Counted from the stretch's first letter, positions 55,437 through 64,000 are shown. The stretch: DNA of 64,000 nt from Rhodoblastus sp963748385 (GCA_963748385.1 CAVVIQ010000009.1:62001-126000), one strand, 5' to 3'. Numbers and translations are program-made. Notes: generated by a model from the sequence alone, not told the origin.

Positions 55437-55820
55437 ATGCGTAAATTTGCGACTGCGACTGCGCTCGGCGCCTGGATGGCGCTGATCGCGGCGCCTGCAT
55501 TGGCCGCCGACGCCGCCAAGGAAATCAAGACGGCGGCCCTCCATGCCGGAATGGCCTCCACCTCCGATACGCTGCAAATGACGCGCGCGCATCTTCACCA
55601 CACGCTGAACTGCCTGGAGGGTCCGAAGGGCGCCAATTTCGACGCCACGGCGTTGAATCCCTGCAAGGACCAGGGCATGGGCGCCATCCCGGATTCGCCG
55701 CCCGACAAGCGCAAGGCCCTGGAAGCGGTCGCCGATCAGGCCAGAATGGCGCTCGCGGAGCCGGACTTGGCCAAGGCCAAGGCGATGGCGGCGCAGGTCC
55801 GGAAAAGCCTCGGCGAATAA
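55437..55820 (+). CDS. Small exported protein of unknown function
   Basis: A 127-residue protein with a signal peptide (about 1-23, ALGAWMALIAAPALA). The mature part is helical: KEIKTAALHAGMASTSDTLQ, then AHLHHTLNCLEGP with three histidines and a cysteine, a second cysteine in LNPCKDQG, and a helical C terminus. The histidine/cysteine cluster hints at metal binding, but I cannot name a family. GGAGAAAGGG lies before the ATG at 55437; the frame is open to 55260 without protein-like character. The 55136-55436 gap upstream shows nothing else. Confidence 0.75.
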   Translation: MRKFATATALGAWMALIAAPALAADAAKEIKTAALHAGMASTSDTLQMTRAHLHHTLNCLEGPKGANFDATALNPCKDQGMGAIPDSPPDKRKALEAVADQARMALAEPDLAKAKAMAAQVRKSLGE

Positions 55821-55840
55821 GGCGGCGCGGGCCTGCGCTA

Positions 55841-56143
55841 GGCGAATGGATGCGGGTCAGCGCCGGCTCCTGGCGGCCGTCGCCGGCTGGCGCCGCCGCA
55901 ATTCGCGCGGCTCGACGACGATGCTGCTCGGGCTCAGGGCTTCGGGGGGCATGGCTCCCTTGACGCCGCTCGCCTGGCGCCAGGCGAATGGATGCGGGTC
56001 AGCGCCGGCTCCTGGCGGCCGTCGCCGGCTGGCACCACCGCAATTCGCGCGGCTCGACGACGATGCTGCTCGGGCTCAGGGCTTCGGGGGGCATGGCTCC
56101 CTTGATGCCACTTGCCTGACACCAGGCGAAATGGATGCGGGTC
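55841..56143. repeat. 142-bp tandem repeat, two full copies and a partial third
   Basis: Copies start at 55841, 55983 and 56125 (the third has only about 19 bp). The two full copies differ at 7 of 142 positions, all transitions, six of them within CpG. The junction contains the 18-bp palindrome TCGCCTGGCGCCAGGCGA (55969-55986). No coding frame with family features crosses it. The flanking 55821-56434 gap has no other gene. Confidence 0.9.
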
Positions 56144-56434
56144 GGCAGGCTGCAATAGGCGCAATGGGTTATCGGCATGGCTCGCCCTCGGCAAAATGTT
56201 GAACACGCGTCCGGATCGTCGCCAATCCGGGCTCACCCGCCTTGCCCGATCCCTGCCCCTCATTCGGTCCGGCCGCTTTCCGCAGACGGTTTGCAAGAAA
56301 CCGAAGCACGAATGATGCCAGAAACATGCTTAACGCCCGATTAATCGGCGCAGCCAAGCAAAAAAGCTTCCGGTCGCACGGCAAAAGAGCTATGACGCGA
56401 CAGCGCGGGTCGCGCGGAATTTCGGAAAAGTTTC

Positions 56435-56863
56435 ATGCTGTCAGGTCTGCTCGCTCTGGTTTTCGCCTCGGCTTTCGCCGGCGCGGCGCTTTATCTCGTC
56501 TCTGTCGAGCAGCCGGCCCGCCTCGCGCTCGACGACGCCTCGATGATTCGCGAATGGGCCCCAAGCGACAGCCGAGGCTTCGCACTGCTCGGCGGCCTCG
56601 CCGTGCTCACGGCGCTGGCCGGCCTCGCGGCCTTTGCCCATAATTCGGACGTCCGCTGGCTGTTGGGCGCGCTGATCGTGCTGGCGAGCTGGCCCTATAC
56701 CTTTTTCGTCATCGTGCCGCTGAACAACCGCCTGTTGGCGACTTCCGCCGCCCGCCCCGACGCCGACGCCCGTGAAATCGTCACGTTCTGGGGACAGCTC
56801 GAATGGGGCCTGTTCGCCCTTGGCGTCGCCGGAACGGCGGTTTTCGCCTGGACTCTCGTCTAA
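56435..56863 (+). CDS. DUF1772 family membrane protein
   Basis: A 142-residue protein with four membrane helices. The DUF1772 (anthrone oxygenase-like) landmarks are AGAALYLVSVEQPARL in the first segment, WPYTFFVIVPLNNRLL in the third and FWGQLEWGLFALGVAGT in the last. The enzymatic name comes from fungal relatives and need not apply here. GGAAAAG lies before the ATG. It overlaps the convergent MscS gene by 4 bp at the stop. Confidence 0.88.
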   Translation: MLSGLLALVFASAFAGAALYLVSVEQPARLALDDASMIREWAPSDSRGFALLGGLAVLTALAGLAAFAHNSDVRWLLGALIVLASWPYTFFVIVPLNNRLLATSAARPDADAREIVTFWGQLEWGLFALGVAGTAVFAWTLV

Positions 56864-58665
56864 ACCGGCCGAGATCCGGCGGGCAGGCTCTCGACAAACA
56901 GTGTGCGGGTCGGGAAGGCGAAGGCCACGCCCAGTTCCGCCGCGATATCCATGATCCGCAGCAGGATTTCCTCGCGATATTTCAACTCCTGCCCGTAATC
57001 TTCCGTCACGATATGGAAGATCACCAGAATATCGAGGCTGCTTTCGCCGAAATCGTTGAAGCGCACGTGATAATTCGTGCTGTCGGCGAAGGGATGGTCG
57101 GCGATCAGCTTCCTGATCCCTTCCAGCAGCGCGGTCAGCTTTTCGCGCGACGTGTCATAAGTCACCTGCACCAGGAAGCGCTGCCGCCGCCGCGGGCGCG
57201 ACGAAAAATTCTCGACCGTGGCGTTGACTACCGAATTGTTGGGGATCGAGATCAGGGAATTGTCTAGCGTGCGGATGCGCGTTGAGCGAAAGCCGACGGC
57301 TTCCACCGTGCCCAGGCTGCCCGAGAGCTTGATCTGATGGCCGACCCGAAAGGGCTTCTCGAACATGATGAGGACCGAGCCGAACAGATTGGCCACGCTG
57401 TCGCGCGCCGCCAGCGCCACCGCCAGACCGCCGACGCCGAAACCAGCCACCACCGAATAGGCCGGCAGGCCCAGGACGTCCGCTCCCTTCACCAGAATGG
57501 CGCTCGCGCCGATCACGCCGACGAACCGCGCGGCGAGGCGGAACAGCTGGCCGTCGAGGCTGCGCGTCTTGATGTGCTCCGACGCGATGATCGTTTCGGC
57601 GAGCAGAACCGCCGCCACCACGCACAGCCAGGCGGCGGCCAGAAAAGTGGTCAGCGTCCCGGCGTACGACAGGAGGATTCTTGGAGCGCCGCCGATGCGC
57701 AGGAGCGTGAACAATGTCGGCAGCGCCTCGCCAGCCACGAACATGACCGCGAGCGGGATGAGCATGCTGTAATAGCGGGGCGCGTCCTCGTCCCGCCGCG
57801 CCATTTTCCAGCGCCGCTTGATCTGGACGGCGGCCCAGATCAGCAGCGCGCCCAGCGCCAGACCCAGCCCTAGGCCCAGCCATTGCCAGATCGCCAGACT
57901 GAAGGCGCGCGCTCTGGCCCAGTCGGGTATTCCCAGGAGCAAGCCGACTGGCAAAATTTCGCTCAGTCCCGCCGGTGAACTGAGAAAGGCGTCGTAAATC
58001 GTGCCGGATTGGTCGAAGTCGAGCCTTTGCATCGCTTGAATCAAGGCGCGCGAGACCTCCGAACGGTCTGGCAGGCTCCTGACCCGCGCATAAAATTCCG
58101 GCAGGCGCTTCACGGTTTCGGCCGAAACGAGATATTGCCCGGCGCGCGGGCCGTTTTCGATCAGGGCGATATCGATTTCCGTATCCGGCAGACGCCATCG
58201 TTTCAGCCCGAGTCGCGCCATCCCGGCGCGATCCGGAATCTCGGCGAAGGCGGGAAGGTCGATGCGGTCGAGAACCTCCCGCAACTGAAGCGCGCTCTCG
58301 GGGCCGACCGTGGCGAGCAGCGCCGGGGAGACCTTCGACATGTCGAGCGCCCCGACAGCGCGGGGGAGCAACTCCGCGACCGCCGCCTCCGCCGCCCGCT
58401 CGTCGGCGTCGACGGCGAGACGGCTGGACTCCGCATAGCGGACGAGATTGGCGGTCCGCAATCGGTACAGCGCGTCGGTGACTTCCAGGAACCCTTGAAG
58501 CGTCTCGCGCGGGCTGCCGGTCGGGATCGGCTTCAGCGGATGGGCCTCATCCGCCAGAACCGAGCCGCTTCCGCCGTGCAGGAGGAGCAAGACCAGCGCC
58601 AGAACGACGCCGCGCAGGCCCGTTCGCCGACCCGCCGGGCCTATTTTCGCGACACCCAACGTCAT
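56860..58665 (-). CDS. MscS-family mechanosensitive ion channel
   Basis: A 601-residue channel protein. A signal-type helix at about 17-38 is followed by a periplasmic domain of some 230 residues, several membrane helices (about 245-400), and the MscS pore and beta domain: VAGFGVGGLAVALAARDSVA, then FEKPFRVGHQIKLSG and LDNSLISIPNNSVVNATVEN. Such long MscS proteins protect cells against osmotic downshock. The ATG at 58665 is preceded by AGGGGAG; a longer start at 58695 is less likely. Confidence 0.92.
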   Translation of the reverse strand: MTLGVAKIGPAGRRTGLRGVVLALVLLLLHGGSGSVLADEAHPLKPIPTGSPRETLQGFLEVTDALYRLRTANLVRYAESSRLAVDADERAAEAAVAELLPRAVGALDMSKVSPALLATVGPESALQLREVLDRIDLPAFAEIPDRAGMARLGLKRWRLPDTEIDIALIENGPRAGQYLVSAETVKRLPEFYARVRSLPDRSEVSRALIQAMQRLDFDQSGTIYDAFLSSPAGLSEILPVGLLLGIPDWARARAFSLAIWQWLGLGLGLALGALLIWAAVQIKRRWKMARRDEDAPRYYSMLIPLAVMFVAGEALPTLFTLLRIGGAPRILLSYAGTLTTFLAAAWLCVVAAVLLAETIIASEHIKTRSLDGQLFRLAARFVGVIGASAILVKGADVLGLPAYSVVAGFGVGGLAVALAARDSVANLFGSVLIMFEKPFRVGHQIKLSGSLGTVEAVGFRSTRIRTLDNSLISIPNNSVVNATVENFSSRPRRRQRFLVQVTYDTSREKLTALLEGIRKLIADHPFADSTNYHVRFNDFGESSLDILVIFHIVTEDYGQELKYREEILLRIMDIAAELGVAFAFPTRTLFVESLPAGSRPV

Positions 58666-58797
58666 TCTCCCCTCGAGCGCCGACGTGGCCGCCAATTAGC
58701 CACGAAACCGCGGGCCGGGCAACGCCTGGTTCCGCCGGCGCGACATTTGACAGGCGGCTTGCCGCGGGTCGAAACTGCGTCAGGAAAAGGCTGCCTC

Positions 58798-59793
58798 ATG
58801 CATGCGATGGTTCTCAACAAAACCGGCGCGCCGCTGGAATGGACGGAACGCCCCGATCCCCTGCCCGGTCCCGGTGAAATCCGCCTGAAGATTTCCGCCT
58901 GCGGCGTTTGCCGCACCGATCTCCATGTGGTGGACGGCGAACTGCCCGAGCCGCGTGTCCCGATCATTCCCGGCCATGAAATCGTCGGCCGCGTGGACAT
59001 GATCGGCGCCAACGTCGACGGTTTCGAGATCGGCGCGCGCGTCGGCGTGCCCTGGCTCGGCCATACCTGCCACGCCTGCGGGCCCTGCCTGAGCGGCCAC
59101 GAGAATCTCTGCGACCATCCCGAATTCACCGGCTACACCCGCGACGGCGGCTATGCCGAGATGGCCGTCGCCGACGCGCGTTTCGCCTTTCCGCTCGGCG
59201 AAAAGGGCGACGACGCCGCGCTCGCGCCTTTGCTCTGCGCCGGGCTGATCGGCTGGCGGGCTTTCAAGATCGCCCTGCGCCACGCCGGCCGGCTCGAAAG
59301 CCTCGGACTCTATGGTTTTGGCGCCGCCGCCCATATTCTCGCCCAGGTCGCCGCCAAACAGGGCCACCAGGTTTTCGCCTTCACCCGGCCAGGCGACAAA
59401 ACCGGCCAGGATTTCGCCCGCGGCTTAAGCGCCGTCTGGGCCGGCGGATCTGACGAGGAGCCGCCGGAAAAACTCGACGCGGCAATCATTTTCGCCCCCG
59501 TCGGCGCACTGGTCCCGACTGCTCTGCGCGCCGTGCGCAAGGGCGGCGCCGTGGTCTGCGCCGGCATTCATATGAGCGACATTCCGAGCTTTCCTTACGC
59601 CCTCCTGTGGGAAGAGCGCCAGCTCGTCTCGGTCGCCAATCTCACCCGCCGCGACGGCGTCGAATTCTTGCGCCTCGCCCCGGAGCTCGGGATCGAAACG
59701 ACGACCAAAATCTATCCCTTGAGCGACGCCAATACGGCGCTTGCCGACCTGCGCGCCGGCGTCTTCGACGGCGCAGCCGTCCTCGTTCCCTGA
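58798..59793 (+). CDS. Zinc-dependent alcohol dehydrogenase
   Basis: A 331-residue medium-chain zinc dehydrogenase. Catalytic zinc ligands are in SACGVCRTDLHV and IPGHEIVGRV; the structural zinc site is CHACGPCLSGHENLCDH with four cysteines. The nucleotide site is LYGFGAAAHILAQVA. It belongs to the group of class III-like ADHs (AdhP-like, dissimilar to XoxF) that act on primary alcohols. AGGAAAAGG precedes the ATG. The PPK2 gene starts 12 bp after its stop, so they may form an operon. Confidence 0.93.
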   Translation: MHAMVLNKTGAPLEWTERPDPLPGPGEIRLKISACGVCRTDLHVVDGELPEPRVPIIPGHEIVGRVDMIGANVDGFEIGARVGVPWLGHTCHACGPCLSGHENLCDHPEFTGYTRDGGYAEMAVADARFAFPLGEKGDDAALAPLLCAGLIGWRAFKIALRHAGRLESLGLYGFGAAAHILAQVAAKQGHQVFAFTRPGDKTGQDFARGLSAVWAGGSDEEPPEKLDAAIIFAPVGALVPTALRAVRKGGAVVCAGIHMSDIPSFPYALLWEERQLVSVANLTRRDGVEFLRLAPELGIETTTKIYPLSDANTALADLRAGVFDGAAVLVP

Positions 59794-59805
59794 GGCGTGA
59801 AGATC

Positions 59806-60687
59806 ATGGCCAAAAAGAAACATGCGATCGACGCCGAAAAATTCCGGGTCAAGCCCGGCGAAAAAGTCGGGCTCAAGGATTGGCCGACGCGGATCGATCC
59901 GGTCTATGGCTCGAAGGAGGACTATCACGCCCTTCTGACCGACCATGTCGCGCGCCTCAGCGACCTCCAGCAAAAACTTTACGCGCGTAATCGCCACGCG
60001 CTGCTGCTGATCTTTCAGGCGATGGACGCCGCCGGCAAGGACGGAACCATCCGCCACATCATGTCGGGCGTCAATCCGCAGGGCTGCCGCGTCACCTCGT
60101 TCAAGCACCCGGGCGGCGTCGAACTGGAGCACGATTTTCTGTGGCGCGTGACGCGCGAATTGCCCGAACGCGGCATGATCGGCATTTTCAACCGCTCCTA
60201 TTACGAGAGCGTGCTGATCCTGCGCGTTCATCCGGAATTGCTGGAGGCGGAAGGCTTCGATCCGTCAAAAGCCGACGGCGAATTCTGGCGCGCGCGCTAC
60301 CGCTCGATCGCGGACCTTGAGCAGCATCTCGCCGCCAACAACGTTCACGTGCTGAAATTCTTCCTCCACCTGTCGAAAGAACAGCAGCGCCAAAAATTCC
60401 TCGCCCGCATCGACGAGGCGGAAAAGAACTGGAAATTCTCCCAGGCCGACATCGAGGAGCGCGGTTTCTGGGACGATTACCGCAAGGCTTACGAAAAATG
60501 CCTGTCGGCGACCAGCGCGAAACACGCGCCGTGGTTCGTCGTGCCGGCCGACGACAAATTGTCGGCCCGGCTCATCGTCTCGCACATCGTTCTGGATAAG
60601 CTGGAGTCGCTCAAACTCCACTTCCCCGAAGTGAGCGAGGCGCGGCGGAACGAGTTGCAGGCCATCCGCGCCCAGCTGGAGGCGTGA
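59806..60687 (+). CDS. ppk2: Polyphosphate kinase 2 family protein
   Basis: Transfers phosphate between polyphosphate and nucleotides. The 293-residue protein has Walker A MDAAGKDGTIRHIMSG at about 69-84, the lid FNRSYYESVLILRVHPE, and YRSIADLEQHLAANNVHVLKFFLHLSKEQQ (in part LKFFLHLSKEQQ). Its form, with the N-terminal KVGLKDWPTRIDPVYG, is that of the short class III / PPK2-III group which phosphorylates nucleotides at polyphosphate expense. The ATG at 59806 is used because GAGG lies 10 bases upstream. Confidence 0.93.
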   Translation: MAKKKHAIDAEKFRVKPGEKVGLKDWPTRIDPVYGSKEDYHALLTDHVARLSDLQQKLYARNRHALLLIFQAMDAAGKDGTIRHIMSGVNPQGCRVTSFKHPGGVELEHDFLWRVTRELPERGMIGIFNRSYYESVLILRVHPELLEAEGFDPSKADGEFWRARYRSIADLEQHLAANNVHVLKFFLHLSKEQQRQKFLARIDEAEKNWKFSQADIEERGFWDDYRKAYEKCLSATSAKHAPWFVVPADDKLSARLIVSHIVLDKLESLKLHFPEVSEARRNELQAIRAQLEA

Positions 60688-60728
60688 ACAGGACGTTTTT
60701 GCGCGAAATGATGGACGCGCCGTGGCCT

Positions 60729-61133
60729 TCATGGTCCGTCCGCCGGTTGGATCACTTCCGCGCGGATGCGGATGGCCGAAAAATAAATGACGGCGAGCAG
60801 AACGGCTTGCGCCGGGAGACGCCAGAACAACTGGCTCTCGGAAAAGGCCGGAAACAGGTCGTGGCGCCGCCACATGTAGAAATTGGCCGGCGTGACCAAA
60901 AGGGTCAGGACGAAAAGTCCAACTCCTGCCGACCGGCGGGTGGAGGGAAACAGCAATCCCAGCGCGCCTAGAAGCTCGAAAAAACCGCTGACATAGACCG
61001 CCGCGCGATGGAACGGCAGATAGGGCGGCATGATCTGCAGGAAGAAACGGGTGAGCAGGAAATGCGCAATGCCGCTGGTCAGAAACAGCAAGGCGACCAG
61101 CCCCAGGCCGGCTCGACGAAGGTTTCTTGCCAT
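60729..61133 (-). CDS. DoxX-like membrane protein
   Basis: A 134-residue four-helix membrane protein of the DoxX/DoxD-like family: ALLFLTSGIAHFLLTRFFLQ, PPYLPFHRAAVYVSGFFELLGALGLL (in part VYVSGFFELLGALGLL) and VTPANFYMWRRHD are typical. Some relatives link to thiosulfate oxidation or redox stress, but no role is sure here. It is convergent with ppk2, and lies 38 bp downstream of the anti-sigma gene on the same strand, so it could be part of the sigma-factor regulon by read-through. Confidence 0.88.
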   Translation of the reverse strand: MARNLRRAGLGLVALLFLTSGIAHFLLTRFFLQIMPPYLPFHRAAVYVSGFFELLGALGLLFPSTRRSAGVGLFVLTLLVTPANFYMWRRHDLFPAFSESQLFWRLPAQAVLLAVIYFSAIRIRAEVIQPADGP

Positions 61134-61171
61134 CGCGCCCTCCGTATCGGCGCCGAAATCGACCCCAAATC

Positions 61172-61897
61172 CTATTCCCGCACCAGCGCGCCCGAATAGA
61201 CCACTGGCCCGGTCGGCGCTCCGGTCGGCGAACCGCCCGGCGGCTCGACGCTGACCGCGAATGTCGCCATTTCAATCGGCAGGCCCCGCGGCGCCGGAAG
61301 GCGTTCCGCGCCGGCGGTCACGAGACCCATCGATTTCGGCTTTTCTCCGGGCGGAATCACCCATAATTCGAGACTCTTGCCTTCCGGCGCCTCCGCCGAA
61401 ACGCTGCGGACATAAACGGTGTTGGTCGCCATATCGACGCGCACGATCAGGGCGGGTCGGCCGCCGCCGCGATTGACCGCGGCGAAATAAACGCCCGCCT
61501 GGCGCCGCGGCGATGTTTCACGATTGGCCACGAAAATCGCAAGGCTCGCCGCCAGCGCGCCCATTGCGATCGCGGCGGCGCGCCAAATCCTGACTTTTCG
61601 TTGCAGTACCGTGACATTATCGGCGGAAAACGGCGCGACTTGGGCCACCACCGGCGCGACTTGGGCCACCGACGCATCCGCCGCCGACAGCGCGCCTTCG
61701 ATGCGCGGCCATAGAGTGGCGGGCGGCGCGACCGGCGCGATCAGCGTTGCGAGCGGCATGAGCCGCTTCTCCCAGGCGGCGACGGCGGCCCGCGCCTCGG
61801 GATTGGCGCCGATCTCGCGCGAAAACGCGGCGCGCTCGTTGGCGTCCAGCGTTCCGAGCACATAATCCGCAGCGCGCCTATCGAGATCGTCGCTCAT
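61172..61897 (-). CDS. Anti-sigma-K factor RskA family protein
   Basis: A 241-residue anti-sigma factor. The cytoplasmic zinc-free ASD occupies about 1-90 (DRRAADYVLGTLDANERAAF), a direct repeat VAQVAPVVAQVAP follows, then one membrane helix (about 108-128) and a periplasmic RskA domain (LELWVIPPGEKPKSMGLV). Its ATG overlaps the TGA of the sigma gene (ATGA, 61897-61894), giving coupled synthesis. Partner: the sigma factor upstream. Release is probably by membrane proteolysis, as for mycobacterial RskA. Confidence 0.93.
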   Translation of the reverse strand: MSDDLDRRAADYVLGTLDANERAAFSREIGANPEARAAVAAWEKRLMPLATLIAPVAPPATLWPRIEGALSAADASVAQVAPVVAQVAPFSADNVTVLQRKVRIWRAAAIAMGALAASLAIFVANRETSPRRQAGVYFAAVNRGGGRPALIVRVDMATNTVYVRSVSAEAPEGKSLELWVIPPGEKPKSMGLVTAGAERLPAPRGLPIEMATFAVSVEPPGGSPTGAPTGPVVYSGALVRE

Positions 61898-62442
61898 CCG
61901 TTCTGTTCCAGGCAGGCCTTCAGCGCCTCAAGGGCGCGGTGCAGCAGGGTCTTGACCGTATTGACCGGCCGGCCGAAACGGTCCGCCAGCTCCTCGCGCG
62001 AATAGCCCTCGCAGTAGGCGAGGAGGATACAGGAGCGGACCGGTTCGCGAATCCGCTCGAGACAAAAACGCAAGGTCGAAGCGTCCATGACGCGGCCTAC
62101 CTCGTCGTGTGGATCGACGATTTTTTCCAGCCAATCGACCCCATCCTCCCCCGGCTCGCGCCGGACCGGCTTTTTCACCCTGACAAAATCGATCGCGCGA
62201 TTGCGGGCGATCGAAACCATCCAGGCGAGAGGCGCTCCCGCCTCCGGCGCATATTGGGCGGCGTTATTCCAGATCCGCAGGAATACGTCCTGCAAGGCGT
62301 CCTCGGCTTCCTGCCTGTCCCGCAAGATACGGAGCAGCACGCCAAAAAGTTTCGGTGAAGCAAGGTCATAAAGCGCGCGAAAAGCCGCGCGGTCCCCAGC
62401 CGCACTCGCCTTGATCAACGGCGCCAGATCGTCGTCTTGCAC
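61894..62442 (-). CDS. ECF sigma factor, SigK type
   Basis: A 182-residue ECF sigma factor. Region 2 covers about 10-80 (RDRQEAEDALQDVFLRIWNN), region 4 about 120-178 (AYCEGYSREELADRFGRPVN). I use the GTG at 62442, with GGAGGG 8 bases upstream; a GTG at 62460 would contain that ribosome site inside the gene. It is translated together with RskA. The gene divergent from it, at 62753, is a DUF255 thioredoxin-fold protein and may be a target; the 310-bp gap (62443-62752) shows no other gene. Confidence 0.93.
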   Translation of the reverse strand: MQDDDLAPLIKASAAGDRAAFRALYDLASPKLFGVLLRILRDRQEAEDALQDVFLRIWNNAAQYAPEAGAPLAWMVSIARNRAIDFVRVKKPVRREPGEDGVDWLEKIVDPHDEVGRVMDASTLRFCLERIREPVRSCILLAYCEGYSREELADRFGRPVNTVKTLLHRALEALKACLEQNG

Positions 62443-62752
62443 CCATTGCCCTCCAGCCACGCGAACGCTTTTCTTACGCGCCGCCGCGAGAATTGCCCGA
62501 ACGCTTCACCGGTTCAAGTTGAACTGACGAGATAGTCGCGAATTTTCTCGAGGAGCGTGAGATATGTCGCCGCCTCCCCACTCCCGGCGCAATGTCGCAC
62601 ATGTCCATGGCGTGGCCTTCCATTTGTCCATGAGGCCGATACGGCGGCCTGCGCGGAATGGTTTCACGCGGCGCAGTGAAACTTGCGCCGGGCGGCCGCC
62701 GTACAGCCGAACGAGGCAGCTTCTGCCGGCCGCACAACAACCGGGGTCGAAG

Positions 62753-64000
62753 ATGAAGAAAATCTGCAATCTCGCGCTGGTCGCCGCCTTTTGCGCCGGC
62801 CCCGCCGCCGGCGCGCCTTTGGCCTGGTCCGGCTGGGACGGCGATCTGTTCGCTCGGGCCAAGGCCGAAAAACGTTTCGTCATTCTCGATCTCGAAGCGG
62901 TCTGGTGCCACTGGTGCCATGTCATGGACCAGACCACCTATGCCGATCCGGCGGTCGATGAATTCATCGGCGAGAAATATATCGCGGCGCGCGTCGATCA
63001 GGACGCCAATCCGGACCTGTCCAGCCGCTATGGCGACTGGGGCTGGCCGGCGACAATCATTTTCGCGCCCGACGGAACCGAAATCGTCAAGTTGCGCGGC
63101 TATATCGAACCGCAGCGGATGAAGGCGCTGCTGCAGGCGGTGATCGACGATCCGACGCCCGGGCCCTCCGTTGGCGAAGAAGAGGCGGTGGAACCCGCCG
63201 CCACCGCCTTTCTCGAAAAGAATCTCCGCGCGGCGCTGATGAAGTCCTTCAACCAATCCTACGATTCAGACCATGGCGGCTGGGGCGGCGGGCAGCATTT
63301 TATCGACGCCGGCAGCATGGACCTCGACATGGAGCTGGCGGAAGCAGGCGACAAACAGGCGCAGGAGCAGGCGCGCAAGACCTTCGACGCCGCCCTTGCC
63401 CTGATCGATCCGGTCTGGGGCGGCGTCTATCAATATTCCGCGACGCCCGACTGGAAGACGCCGCATTTCGAAAAGATCATGTCGTTCCAGGCCCAATATC
63501 TACGGCAATATGCGCAGGCCTATGCGCAATGGCGCGACCCGCGTTATCTGGCGGCGGCGAAGGCGATCGAGTCCTATGTCACGACATTCCTGCGCGCGCC
63601 GGAAGGCGCCTTCTATGTGAGCCAGGACGCCGATCTCAACGCCCAGATCGATGGCCACGAATATTATGCCCTGGACCGATTGGCGCGCGAAAAACTTGGC
63701 CTGCCGCGCGTCGACAAACATTTGTACGCCCGCGAAAACGGCTGGGCGATCGCCGGGCTGGTCGGTTATTCCAACGCGACCGGCGACGCCCGCTCCTTGC
63801 AAATGGCGGAGCGCGCCGCGCGCTGGGTCCTGGCCAACAGGGCATTGCCGGGCGGCGGATTCCGCCATGACGACAAGGACCGCGGCGGACCTTTCCTTGG
63901 CGACACATTGGCGATGGGCCAGGCTTTTCTTGACCTTTATACGGCGACCGGCGGGCGCGACTGGCTGCGCAGGGCGGCGCAGGCCGGCGATTTCATCGGC
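62753..64000 (+). CDS. DUF255 thioredoxin-domain protein (Spermatogenesis-associated 20-like), 3'-truncated
   Basis: At least 416 residues, with no stop before the window ends. A signal peptide (about 1-20) is followed by a thioredoxin-like DUF255 domain with the WCHWCHVM signature at about 51-58 and, further on, the cis-proline region WGWPATIIF. The C-terminal part (QYSATPDWKTPHFEKIM, ALDRLAREKLG) resembles the six-hairpin domain of YyaL/SPATA20 proteins. Relatives of known function are few. The exported form is notable, since many family members are cytoplasmic. It is divergent from the sigma factor. Confidence 0.9.
   Translation, partial: MKKICNLALVAAFCAGPAAGAPLAWSGWDGDLFARAKAEKRFVILDLEAVWCHWCHVMDQTTYADPAVDEFIGEKYIAARVDQDANPDLSSRYGDWGWPATIIFAPDGTEIVKLRGYIEPQRMKALLQAVIDDPTPGPSVGEEEAVEPAATAFLEKNLRAALMKSFNQSYDSDHGGWGGGQHFIDAGSMDLDMELAEAGDKQAQEQARKTFDAALALIDPVWGGVYQYSATPDWKTPHFEKIMSFQAQYLRQYAQAYAQWRDPRYLAAAKAIESYVTTFLRAPEGAFYVSQDADLNAQIDGHEYYALDRLAREKLGLPRVDKHLYARENGWAIAGLVGYSNATGDARSLQMAERAARWVLANRALPGGGFRHDDKDRGGPFLGDTLAMGQAFLDLYTATGGRDWLRRAAQAGDFIG

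Noticed and set aside
55841..56143. CRISPR array
   Set aside because: Repeats are 142 bp in direct contact, with no spacers and no cas genes. It is a simple tandem duplication.

Overview
The window is 64 kb of GC-rich DNA, almost entirely chromosomal-type genes. The gene content points to an alphaproteobacterium of the order Hyphomicrobiales (Rhizobiales), plausibly near Beijerinckiaceae/Methylocystaceae. Supporting signs are squalene-hopene cyclase, a BTLCP transglutaminase-like peptidase, a DUF2778 protein, an Irr-box-like site before bfd-bfr, a perfect FNR/FixK box, and a SigK/RskA-type sigma/anti-sigma pair. This placement is inference from gene content; there is no rRNA or tRNA gene in the window. 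I saw no insertion sequence, prophage or CRISPR array.

Layout. 1-6.2 kb: 3' part of uvrA, then (minus) yajC-secD-secF and an Mth938-like gene. 6.2-10.1 kb: iron store bfd-bfr, then a yceI-cytochrome b561-yceI operon divergent from a LysR gene across a textbook LysR box. 10.2-13.7 kb: host-attachment-like protein, chemoreceptor, PCuAC-like protein with lost copper ligands, small membrane protein. 14-18.2 kb: mrp/apbC, an orphan dissimilatory sulfite reductase alpha subunit (dsrA-like, no dsrB), a divergent DUF971 gene, and a DUF2189 membrane gene with a perfect TTGAT-N4-ATCAA site upstream. 18.3-26.2 kb: queA, BTLCP peptidase, EcsC, YjbQ, FMN reductase, hydrolase, pirin/LysR/azoreductase. 26.3-32.2 kb: mfd, sdhE, DUF2214 and DUF2778 genes. 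32.8-38.2 kb: NMT1-type ABC importer, TSUP exporter, quinone oxidoreductase, hydrolase. 38.5-42.7 kb: kup with an XRE gene, methyltransferase, enoyl-CoA hydratase. 43-46 kb: acetate module acs-satP. 46.1-50.8 kb: ilvD, a possible small transcription unit, squalene-hopene cyclase. 50.8-55.8 kb: Nudix, PiT phosphate transporter with DUF47 protein, SPW protein, an archaeal/eukaryotic-type ProS, a small exported protein. 55.8-64 kb: a 142-bp tandem repeat, DUF1772, MscS channel, alcohol dehydrogenase, PPK2, DoxX, sigma/anti-sigma pair and a DUF255 thioredoxin-fold protein running off the end.

How they work together. Several coherent units stand out: Sec translocation (yajC-secD-secF), iron storage and release (bfd-bfr), phosphate uptake (DUF47-PiT) with polyphosphate use nearby (PPK2), and acetate uptake and activation (satP, acs). 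The least explained cluster is mrp / dsrA-like / DUF971. The domains of plant HCF101 (DUF59-ParA ATPase-DUF971, a 4Fe-4S carrier) are here split into two genes that flank a siroheme/4Fe-4S-type protein lacking its usual partner.

Quality note. At least nine single-base indels break otherwise well-conserved genes (uvrA twice, mfd twice, acs twice, azoR, pit, an alpha/beta hydrolase). Removing or adding one base restores full-length family matches in each case. Sequencing or assembly error is the likeliest cause, so these genes are annotated as whole CDS spans with the break positions given.
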